A stretch of DNA of 5,917 bases from Muribaculaceae bacterium (GTDB taxonomy: Bacteria > Bacteroidota > Bacteroidia > Bacteroidales > Muribaculaceae). Shown here in pieces: positions 1 to 5,065 of the stretch. Below the pieces are notes generated by a model. It saw only the letters and a program-made list of their open reading frames with translations, was not told where the DNA came from and did not search any database. Where the stretch lies: assembly GCA_016292745.1 (NCBI GenBank), contig JAEDFO010000085.1:1-5917 (forward strand), in the 5' to 3' direction. Within the stretch, counting starts at the first letter, position 1. Each line of letters starts with the position of its first letter. The translations under genes were made by a program, and so were the position numbers.

Positions 1-134
1 GCACCGCGTACCGGACTATCGTCCGACATCTCGCTATTTGCTGACGCACGAATATTTTTCGCTATATTTGTCATCGGTTTTTATACCGGATTATTTATTA
101 ACCTCAAACTTCAATAAACACAGTAACCGAAGAA
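1..134. other. Left edge, neighbouring gene unresolved
   Basis: Three incompatible readings of the first bases are open to the window edge. Plus frame 3 ends in TGA at 42-44. Plus frame 1 ends in TAA at 115-117 and has a hydrophobic tail. On the minus strand an ATG at 74-72 starts a hydrophilic reading frame that runs off the edge. Base composition turns from GC-rich to AT-rich at about position 35, which slightly favours an upstream plus-strand gene ending near 44, but this cannot be decided here. A short hairpin (CGGAC at 12-16 with GTCCG at 21-25) is probably chance. From about 45 to 134 the DNA looks like leader and promoter sequence for the LOG-family gene. Confidence 0.4.
37..70 (+). 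promoter_or_regulatory. Candidate Bacteroidota promoter for the LOG-pduO operon
   Basis: TATATTTG at 63-70 is an exact match to the TAnnTTTG (-7) consensus used by the Bacteroidota primary sigma factor. TTTG at 37-40 would be the -33 box, with a 22-nt spacer that is slightly long. Transcription would start a few bases after 70, leaving a leader of roughly 55-60 nt before the ATG at 135. The consensus is established. Assigning it to this site is inference from position and match. Confidence 0.5.
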
Positions 135-698
135 ATGACTCATATCGTGGTATATTGCTCATCGGCATCGGGGCTCGATGCCCGATACACCGACACCGCC
201 GTGGCCACCGGCCGCATTATCGGCTCAACGGGCTGCGCCTTGCTGTATGGCGGAGTCAATGCCGGAATGATGCACATAACAGCCCAAAGCGCGGCCGACA
301 ACGGCGCAGCCGAGATTATCGGGGTAATACCCGAAGTGTTTGCCCACCGTGCCGACCCGCTGCTCACCGTGAGCAAGCTCACCCGCGACCTTGCCGAGCG
401 CAAGCAGGTGATGATCGACGACGGCGACATTTTCGTGGTGCTGCCGGGCGGAATCGGCACCATCGACGAGTGGATTAGCACCCTGTCGCACTTCAAGGTG
501 GTTCGCGAACAGCATCGCCACATTGTGGTGGTGAACATCGACGGTGCTTTCGACGCCCAGCTGAGCCAGCTCGCCATCACCGCCGATTCGGTGTTTACTG
601 CCTCGAGCGACTACATGAACCGCATGAGTGTGGTGACCGATATCGACCAACTCGAAAAAGTATTAACCGAACGCATTCACAGTTATGAAAAAGAGTAA
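135..698 (+). CDS. LOG-family (TIGR00730) Rossmann-fold nucleotide phosphoribohydrolase
   Basis: A 187-residue cytoplasmic protein of the LOG/TIGR00730 family (lysine decarboxylase-like fold), whose characterised members cleave nucleoside 5'-monophosphates, including cytokinin ribotides, into base and ribose 5-phosphate. The family signature PGGxGTxxE is at residues 104-112 (PGGIGTIDE, Glu112 the expected catalytic acid), preceded by the conserved Arg89-Lys90 pair. The N-terminal strand and glycine-rich loop (YGGVNAGMMH, 38-47) fit a Rossmann fold, although this loop usually reads GGGxxGLMG, so it is a divergent version. The length is normal for the family. No signal peptide is seen. The start at 135 places the first beta-strand (HIVVYCSSA) at the N-terminus as in relatives. 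There is no clear Shine-Dalgarno, as is common in Bacteroidota. Its last 14 nt overlap the start of the adenosyltransferase gene. Family assignment is firm, the physiological substrate is unknown, and there is no reason to assume a plant-hormone role. Confidence 0.9.
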   Translation: MTHIVVYCSSASGLDARYTDTAVATGRIIGSTGCALLYGGVNAGMMHITAQSAADNGAAEIIGVIPEVFAHRADPLLTVSKLTRDLAERKQVMIDDGDIFVVLPGGIGTIDEWISTLSHFKVVREQHRHIVVVNIDGAFDAQLSQLAITADSVFTASSDYMNRMSVVTDIDQLEKVLTERIHSYEKE

Positions 699-1245
699 CG
701 TATACACCATGACCGGCGATGCCGGAACCACATCGCTCGTTGGCGGACAGCGAGTGAGCAAGGCCGACGTGCGCCTGGAATCGTACGGAACCATCGACGA
801 GCTCAACTCGTTCATCGGGCTGCTCGCCTCACAGCCAGGCCTGCCGGCCGATGTGACCGATACACTGCACTTCGTGCAGAACAAACTGTTCAATGTAGGC
901 GCCTATCTGGCCACTGACAATTCCGACACCGGCAACATGACAGTGTCGGGCCTGGGCGATGCCGACATAAAACGCATAGAGCACACCATCGACCTGCTCG
1001 ACAGCCAAGTGCCGCCGCTGTGCCGGTTTCTGCTGCCGGGAGGATGCCAGGCCGCCTCACAGGCCCACGTGTGCCGCAGCGTGGCTCGCCGCGCCGAACG
1101 CCGCATTATAGCCCTGGCGCAGAGCGCACAAGTGTCGGCCACCGTGGTGGCTTTCGTCAACCGCCTGAGCGATTACTTCTTCGTATTGGCACGTTTTTTG
1201 AATGCTTCAGCTGGTGCCGATGAAATTTTCTGGCAAAAAGATTGA
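685..1245 (+). CDS. PduO-type cob(I)yrinic acid a,c-diamide adenosyltransferase
   Basis: A 186-residue ATP:corrinoid adenosyltransferase, PduO/MMAB type, which transfers the 5'-deoxyadenosyl group of ATP to the reduced cobalt of cobalamin to make adenosylcobalamin. In Bacteroidota this typically serves B12-dependent enzymes such as methylmalonyl-CoA mutase. Visible hallmarks are the N-terminal ATP-binding motif TGDAGTTS (10-17), RVSK (23-26), YGTIDELNS (34-42), FLLPGG (115-120), the helix with RSVARRAERR (131-140) and RLSDYFFVLAR (160-170), whose Arg and Asp belong to the conserved active-site and subunit-interface segment. It is full length with no transit or signal peptide. The ATG at 685 lies inside the preceding gene (14-nt overlap, different frame), so the two are probably translationally coupled. 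No cobalamin riboswitch is seen upstream. Because both the cobinamide and cobalamin names are used for this family, the product name is a family-level call. Confidence 0.95.
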   Translation: MKKSNVYTMTGDAGTTSLVGGQRVSKADVRLESYGTIDELNSFIGLLASQPGLPADVTDTLHFVQNKLFNVGAYLATDNSDTGNMTVSGLGDADIKRIEHTIDLLDSQVPPLCRFLLPGGCQAASQAHVCRSVARRAERRIIALAQSAQVSATVVAFVNRLSDYFFVLARFLNASAGADEIFWQKD

Positions 1246-1271
1246 TTATAATAAAATATAGCGTATTTTTG
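1241..1271 (+). promoter_or_regulatory. Candidate promoter for the DUF2795 gene
   Basis: TATTTTTG at 1264-1271 fits TAnnTTTG exactly. TTG at 1242-1244, overlapping the pduO stop codon, lies 19 nt upstream as a -33 box, which is the usual spacing. A start near 1276-1278 would give a leader of about 30 nt before the ATG at 1308. The small gene therefore probably has its own promoter, besides any read-through from the upstream operon. The match is direct. Activity is inferred. Confidence 0.55.
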
Positions 1272-1280
1272 CGCAAAAAT
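1265..1280. promoter_or_regulatory. Perfect 16-bp palindrome over the putative transcription start
   Basis: ATTTTTGCGCAAAAAT reads identically on both strands. It covers most of the candidate -7 box (1264-1271) and the expected start site, which is where an operator for a dimeric repressor would lie. It has no hairpin loop and no adjoining U-tract beyond the palindrome itself, so it is a poor terminator. Its role as an operator is inference. Low-complexity A/T arms around GCGC make chance symmetry possible. Confidence 0.4.
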
Positions 1281-1307
1281 TGAATTTACTCTAATCTTAA
1301 TAGAATT

Positions 1308-1529
1308 ATGTACTGGACACTTGAATTAGCTTCAAAACTTGAAGACGCTCCTTGGCCTGCTACTAAAGAGGAACTTATCGATTATGCGATGCGCTCGGGA
1401 GCACCGCTCGAAGTGATTGAGAACTTACAGGAAATGGAAGACGAAGGCGATACCTATGAATGTATAGAGGACATCTGGCCCGACTATCCCAGCAAAGAAG
1501 ACTTCTTCTTCAACGAAGAAGAATATTAA
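1308..1529 (+). CDS. DUF2795 family small acidic protein
   Basis: A complete 73-residue protein of a type very conserved across Bacteroidales and annotated there as DUF2795; no function is established. It begins MYWTLELASKLEDAPWPATK and contains a GAPLEVIENL helix (31-40), an acidic stretch (41-55) and an IWPDYPSKEDFFF segment (56-68). I count 22 Asp/Glu against 4 Lys/Arg, so it is strongly acidic. There is no signal peptide or membrane segment, which suggests a soluble cytoplasmic protein. It starts 62 nt after the adenosyltransferase gene, behind a candidate promoter of its own, and is followed by a terminator-like stem-loop. The start is fixed by the family's conserved N-terminus. Family recognition is confident. 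A role as a binding partner of a basic protein or nucleic acid-binding protein would be speculation. Confidence 0.9.
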   Translation: MYWTLELASKLEDAPWPATKEELIDYAMRSGAPLEVIENLQEMEDEGDTYECIEDIWPDYPSKEDFFFNEEEY

Positions 1530-1560
1530 CAGCCTTTATTTAGGTTAAATAACTGAATAT

Positions 1561-1597
1561 CAGCGCGATGAACAATGAGAATTTGTTTGTCGCGCTG
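1561..1597 (+). terminator. Probable rho-independent terminator after the DUF2795 gene
   Basis: CAGCGCGA (1561-1568) pairs perfectly with TCGCGCTG (1590-1597). Pairing continues inward through 1569-1575 with 1583-1589 using two G-U pairs, giving a 15-bp stem with a 7-nt loop (1576-1582). GGTGTTTTATG follows on the plus strand, a modest U-tract. It lies 31 nt past the DUF2795 stop. The minus-strand transcript converges here too, so the same hairpin could end both, but the U-tract on that side is poorer. Confidence 0.65.
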
Positions 1598-1624
1598 GTG
1601 TTTTATGGGCTTAAATGGCGTGGT

Positions 1625-1820
1625 TTAGTAGCTGCGTACTATCTTCAACTCATTACATGATATATTCTTTGATGCATAAACTGATAATACCGAAATATTA
1701 TCTTTTGTATTATCTTCCGTCGCCGGTAGGGTTCTTGTAATGGAGTCGTTGAGGTTGACCGATTGCTGCCATCGACGTGGCAAGCAGCACAGCTAAAGAA
1801 AGAATTATTCGGTTAATCAT
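1625..1820 (-). pseudogene. Possible small exported protein with split reading frame
   Basis: On the minus strand an ATG at 1820 begins MINRIILSLAVLLATSMAA, a textbook signal peptide (basic n-region, hydrophobic core, small residues near a likely cleavage before Gln22). That frame stops at 1712-1710 after only 36 codons. The +1 frame is open from 1792 to a TAA at 1627-1625 and, after the signal region, reads like soluble protein (for example LNDSITRTLPATEDN, later VLSVYASKN and ending ELKIVRSY). A single extra base, for example in the CC of CAACCTC, would explain the break, and the joined product would be about 64 residues. It lies 59 nt beyond the CorC stop, so it could sit at the end of that transcript. 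I do not recognise a family. It may instead be a genuine 36-residue peptide, decayed sequence or a sequencing error. Confidence 0.35.
1683..1716. repeat. AT-rich inverted and direct short repeats
   Basis: GATAATA (1683-1689) and TATTATC (1696-1702) form a 7-bp inverted repeat around CCGAAA. TATTATCTT occurs twice, at 1696-1704 and 1708-1716, with a 12-nt period. The hairpin is followed on the plus strand by TTTTG and could be a weak secondary terminator, but it lies inside the possible minus-strand reading frame. It may be simple AT-rich sequence. Confidence 0.3.
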
Positions 1821-1879
1821 GGGGATATATATGAATATATGGTTGTAGAATATTGCGCATCCAAAGATGCTCAGCACAA

Positions 1880-3169
1880 TCATTCCGGCTTATCGGCCGT
1901 AGCCGCATTTGTGTCGACGCGGATGGTCTCAAGCTTGTTGGCGCTCTTCTTCACGATGGTAAACAGCATTCCATCAATAGTAAAAGTCTGCCCGGTCTCG
2001 GGAATCTCCTCAAGGTTATACAAGATGTAACCGGCAAGAGTTTGATACTCCTCATCCTCAGGTATGTCGAGGTGATACTGGTCGTTGATATAGTCGATTT
2101 CGGCTCGACCGGCAAAGTCGTACACCCCGTCGGCTACCTTTCGGGCCATAATGCGTTTTCGGTCGTGTTCGTCCTCGATGTCGCCGAAAATTTCCTCCAC
2201 AAGGTCCTCAAGGGTCACCATACCGGCAGTTCCACCAAATTCGTCGACCACCACCGCCACGCTCTTCTTCTCGTTCATGAGCGAACGCATCATCTTGTTG
2301 GCAAGCATGGTTTCCGGGGCAAAGAGCACCGATTTGATGTGCTGTTTCCAATCGGTATCCTTATGGAAAAGTTCGCTCACGTGGATATAACCCACCACAT
2401 CGTCGATATCGTCGCGATAGACGATAATCTTGGACAATCCTGTTTCGCAAAACAGGCGAACCAGACGTTCGTTAGTGGCCTTATCGATAGGCACCGCCAC
2501 AATCTCGTTGCGCGGCACCATGCAGTCGCGCAGATGTGTGCTGCTGAAGTCGAGCGCATTCTGGAATATCTTCACCTCGTTTTCAATCTGGTTGTTCTCG
2601 TCCTCGTTTCGGTCGATGCTCTCTTGTAGATATGCATCGAGTTCGCCAATTGTGAGGCCCTTGCTCTGCTTCGCCTCGGCTTTCACTCCCACCAGGCGCA
2701 TGCAGGTTGACGACATGAGCGAGGCGAACCACGACACGGGATAAAGCAAGAAATAGAATATGAGCAACAAGGGCGAACCGTGCCGCATCGAGGTATTCGG
2801 ATTGGTTCGGAAAGCCATCTTCGGGATGAACTCGCCTGCAATCAAGATTACCACGGTCGAGATTATTGTTTGCGACAGCAGTACCACGGCATCGTTGTCG
2901 GTAAAAAGCTGAATCACCGGTTCGAAGAGCATAGCGAAAGCCATACTGTAAACCACCAGCACAACGTTGTTTCCCACCAGGAGAGTGGAAATCACCATAT
3001 CGGTGTGGGAATAGAACACATTCAGGATGCGGTTGATGAGGCCACGCTTGTTGGCATCGATGCTGGCACGCACACGATTGGAGCTCACAAATGCAATCTC
3101 CATTCCTGAGAAAAACGCCGAAAGCATAATGGCGATGAGAGTGATAATTATTGCAGCCGAGGTGCTCAT
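1880..3169 (-). CDS. DUF21/CBS/CorC_HlyC-domain membrane protein (hemolysin family, CNNM-like)
   Basis: A 429-residue inner-membrane protein of the CNNM/CorC superfamily. Residues 1-155 form the DUF21 (CNNM transmembrane) domain, with hydrophobic segments at about 5-27, 58-82, 95-117 and 132-156 and the family motifs SAFFSGMEIAFVS (17-29) and GEFIPK (112-117). A CBS pair spans about 213-335 (MVPRNEIVAVPIDK in the first, VDEFGGTAGMVTLEDLVEEIFGDI spanning 308-331 in the second), followed by a CorC_HlyC transporter-associated domain at about 345-420. Relatives are linked to Mg2+ or Co2+ export. The name hemolysin is historical, and the flavobacterial gliding protein GldE is a member too. It starts 7 nt after the lptC stop, so the two are almost certainly co-transcribed. 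Domain architecture is certain; the transported ion and any link to LPS export are unknown. Confidence 0.93.
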   Translation of the reverse strand: MSTSAAIIITLIAIMLSAFFSGMEIAFVSSNRVRASIDANKRGLINRILNVFYSHTDMVISTLLVGNNVVLVVYSMAFAMLFEPVIQLFTDNDAVVLLSQTIISTVVILIAGEFIPKMAFRTNPNTSMRHGSPLLLIFYFLLYPVSWFASLMSSTCMRLVGVKAEAKQSKGLTIGELDAYLQESIDRNEDENNQIENEVKIFQNALDFSSTHLRDCMVPRNEIVAVPIDKATNERLVRLFCETGLSKIIVYRDDIDDVVGYIHVSELFHKDTDWKQHIKSVLFAPETMLANKMMRSLMNEKKSVAVVVDEFGGTAGMVTLEDLVEEIFGDIEDEHDRKRIMARKVADGVYDFAGRAEIDYINDQYHLDIPEDEEYQTLAGYILYNLEEIPETGQTFTIDGMLFTIVKKSANKLETIRVDTNAATADKPE

Positions 3170-3176
3170 TGATTTA

Positions 3177-3782
3177 TTATTTTTTTTGCGGCTTTACGGT
3201 GTCGGCCGGCAACGAATCGCGGTTCTTGCCTCGGAATTCCTCCACCGGGAAAATGCCCATAGGACGTTCAAGTTCATATATTGTCATCCGTTCGTTAGAG
3301 CGGAAACCGTATCCTTCGAGAATCCGGTTGGCACGCTCGATGTGGATAAACGAGTCGGAGCGCACTTCCTGGTTGCGCTGGTCCCAGAAAATCTGCTGGG
3401 TAAGTATTCGCTCGTTGTTCACGTTGAGAATTGTCACGTGACCGTCGAGGCGCCACAGCTGGTCGGCCTTGAAATACGTTGCCGAATCGGCCTTTATCGA
3501 AGCCTCAACATTGAACAGCGAGTCGAACTTCTCCAGAAACAGCCCTTCGGGGAATTTCCAGAAAGGTTTCTCGGCCTCCTGGTATATGGTCCAGAGTTTT
3601 GCAGTTATTCGATACTGAGTGATACCCGAATCGCTTATAAGAGTCTTGACGTCGCGCGAAATCACCGTTGGAGTGGTTTCGGGGTCGACGTCAATCTTTA
3701 CATAGCTCTTTGGCTCCTCCTTGCAACCAACAACTGCAAGGAACAGAATACACAGAAGTAATATGTCGCGCAGACGATACAC
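3177..3782 (-). CDS. lptC: LPS export ABC transporter periplasmic lipoprotein LptC
   Basis: A 201-residue LptC, the membrane-anchored periplasmic component that receives lipopolysaccharide from the LptBFG transporter and passes it to LptA. Residues 1-19 form a lipoprotein signal with lipobox VVGC and Cys20 as the lipidated residue. The LptC domain follows (about 35-180), in the Bacteroidota form: PTVISRDVKTLISDSGITQY (38-57), FWKFPEGLFLEKFD (74-87), DSATYFKADQLWRLDGHV (99-116), SDSFIHIER (142-150) and a GIFPV end (176-180). The start is GTG at 3782. An in-frame TAA at 3800-3798 and the absence of an intervening ATG rule out a longer version, and a later start would destroy the signal. It lies 41 nt after the outer membrane protein gene, with a hairpin between, and 7 nt before the CorC gene. 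The C-terminus is encoded by a run of eight A just before the stop. Identification is strong by motifs and by context next to a CorC-type gene. Confidence 0.93.
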   Translation of the reverse strand: MYRLRDILLLCILFLAVVGCKEEPKSYVKIDVDPETTPTVISRDVKTLISDSGITQYRITAKLWTIYQEAEKPFWKFPEGLFLEKFDSLFNVEASIKADSATYFKADQLWRLDGHVTILNVNNERILTQQIFWDQRNQEVRSDSFIHIERANRILEGYGFRSNERMTIYELERPMGIFPVEEFRGKNRDSLPADTVKPQKK

Positions 3783-3794
3783 TATAAATATCGG

Positions 3795-3821
3795 CCGTTA
3801 CGCCAACGTGTGCCGTAACGG
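3795..3821 (-). other. Intergenic mRNA hairpin between the outer membrane protein gene and lptC
   Basis: Seen on the plus strand, CCGTTACG (3795-3802) pairs perfectly with CGTAACGG (3814-3821) around an 11-nt loop. On the minus-strand transcript it sits 2 nt after the stop of the beta-barrel gene and 12 nt before the lptC GTG. No U-tract follows, so it is a poor terminator. It may stabilise or process the upstream message, or affect lptC initiation. The pairing is observed and the role is inferred. Confidence 0.55.
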
Positions 3822-3823
3822 AG

Positions 3824-5065
3824 TTACTGAATCTTGTTCTTCCAGAACCACATTTCGTTGAAATTGATTCCGAGCGTTATGTTGAAATAGTTTTCAGTTA
3901 CCAGTTGCTGAGGCGACGATGAGCGGTGCTTGTATTCGAAGCCAATGTTAACCAAAGTCTTCGAACCGGGAGCCGGGAGGCCGAAACCGGCCGACAGACC
4001 GTATTCGCGCACGTTGTTGCCACCGAGGGTAATATAGTCGTGAGTGTAGTATCCACCAATACGGTAAGTGATACGGCGAGCCCAGCTGCCTCGTGGATTA
4101 GCCTGGAACGACATACCACCGGCTGCTTTCCAGCGCGTATCGAAGTCGCAACCTTCAAATCCTTCTACGCCGCGATATTTTGCCTTTTTCCAGTCTTGGT
4201 AAGTAAAGTCGAACTCAGTGGTCCAACGGTTGTCGTAGGTGTAAGCCAAACCCACGCCCCAACGAGCCGGGATGCTGTATACGCCCTTGAGTGAGTGATA
4301 GTCGACAGTGTCGGGGACGCTTGTGTTGTCGACATCGTAATATACGCCCCACGAATGGCCATGCATCGACTTGCCGGGGGCGAATGTTACGCCCAGTGTG
4401 AGTTTGTGTCGACGTCCCATACGAAGGTCGTACTGCACACCGAAGTCAAGATGATAGTCGCGCACCTGGATTACACGTTCAAACAGAGTTGTGTTGCCAA
4501 GTTCGGTGATGGCATAAATGTCGTTTACGGTAGTACCCCACTGGTAAGCCACATTGGCACCCACCGAGAAGCCCTTGAACGGACGCACACCCACACCGGC
4601 ATACAGCTGGCTGATGCCGCCGTATCCCGAATGGCTGTCGGTGCCGTGAACCACCTCTGAGCCAAACGAATAACCAACCGATGTGAACGGAATGACGCCC
4701 ACGCTTGCGCCGATGAAACTGCAGATTGGGAACTGCATGGTTACATAGTCAAGACCGCCTCCGGTTTTCTTCGCTGTGTTGCCGTTTTCCTTGGCATTGA
4801 GATTGGTAAGGCTCACGCCAAAGTCCCACAGGAAGGTGAGCGAGTCCATTGCTGCATACGAAGCCGGGTTCATCACGTTAATCTGACGGCTGTTGTTCAT
4901 TGCATATCCCACACCGCCCATAGCGCGCTGTGCGCTCGATGCGTTATCGCTCAACATACCGTAACCGTACGACGAATATGGCGATTGTTGCGACCCTTGT
5001 GCCGATGCCGAAACTACGGCCAATGCACACAAGAATAGAATTGTTAGTCTGCTAAATATTCTCAT
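3824..5065 (-). CDS. Outer membrane beta-barrel protein, FadL/OMPP1-like
   Basis: A 413-residue exported protein. Residues 1-22 are a Sec signal peptide with a likely cleavage at SASA/Q23. The mature part starts with a YSSYGYG segment, an AMGG motif (48-51) and NPASYAAMDSLTF (66-78), the N-terminal pattern of FadL/OMPP1-type barrels in Bacteroidota. The rest alternates aromatic and polar residues in amphipathic strands with glycine-rich turns, and ends in strand-like NYFNITLGINF followed by NEMWFWKNKIQ, a tail style common in this group. FadL relatives pass hydrophobic compounds across the outer membrane, but no substrate can be inferred here. The ATG overlaps the coaX stop codon (ATGA), implying coupled translation, and lptC follows, which places it in an envelope-biogenesis operon. 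Barrel and localisation are fairly sure; transport function is uncertain. Confidence 0.8.
   Translation of the reverse strand: MRIFSRLTILFLCALAVVSASAQGSQQSPYSSYGYGMLSDNASSAQRAMGGVGYAMNNSRQINVMNPASYAAMDSLTFLWDFGVSLTNLNAKENGNTAKKTGGGLDYVTMQFPICSFIGASVGVIPFTSVGYSFGSEVVHGTDSHSGYGGISQLYAGVGVRPFKGFSVGANVAYQWGTTVNDIYAITELGNTTLFERVIQVRDYHLDFGVQYDLRMGRRHKLTLGVTFAPGKSMHGHSWGVYYDVDNTSVPDTVDYHSLKGVYSIPARWGVGLAYTYDNRWTTEFDFTYQDWKKAKYRGVEGFEGCDFDTRWKAAGGMSFQANPRGSWARRITYRIGGYYTHDYITLGGNNVREYGLSAGFGLPAPGSKTLVNIGFEYKHRSSSPQQLVTENYFNITLGINFNEMWFWKNKIQ

Larger units (their letters stand above)
1530..1879. other. Gene-poor stretch between convergent transcripts
   Basis: This 350-bp stretch separates the end of the plus-strand DUF2795 gene from the end of the minus-strand CorC gene. 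It holds the terminator-like stem-loop at 1561-1597, a small AT-rich repeat cluster at 1683-1716 and a possible broken exported-protein gene on the minus strand at 1820-1625. The part nearest the CorC stop (1821-1879) is AT-rich with ATAT runs and has no recognisable promoter or terminator. I see no RNA gene. Confidence 0.6.

Noticed and set aside
1..117. Plus-strand frame with a hydrophobic tail ending at 115-117 as the 3' end of a membrane protein gene
   Set aside because: The AT-rich DNA makes hydrophobic codons likely by chance, a good promoter match lies inside it, and two other readings of the edge are equally open.
45..134. Possible cobalamin riboswitch ahead of the adenosyltransferase operon
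   Set aside because: The leader is too short and lacks B12-box-like sequence. The adenosyltransferase gene itself starts inside the preceding gene.
38..478. Plus-strand open frame overlapping the LOG gene
   Set aside because: Its product is Arg/His-rich from out-of-frame reading of GC-rich codons, while the overlapping frame carries the PGGxGTxxE motif.
1839..2030. 63-codon plus-strand open frame at the CorC 3' end
   Set aside because: Most of it is antisense to the CorC C-terminal domain, and there is no promoter or recognisable protein feature.
1853..2629. Long plus-strand open frame of 258 codons opposite the CorC gene
   Set aside because: It lies wholly antisense to a gene with clear CNNM/CBS/CorC motifs and encodes low-complexity His/Val/Leu-rich sequence. 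It is a shadow created by the codon use of the real gene.
3027..3761. Plus-strand open frame of 244 codons opposite lptC
   Set aside because: It is antisense to lptC and the start of the CorC gene, whose conserved motifs are on the minus strand, and shows no domain of its own.
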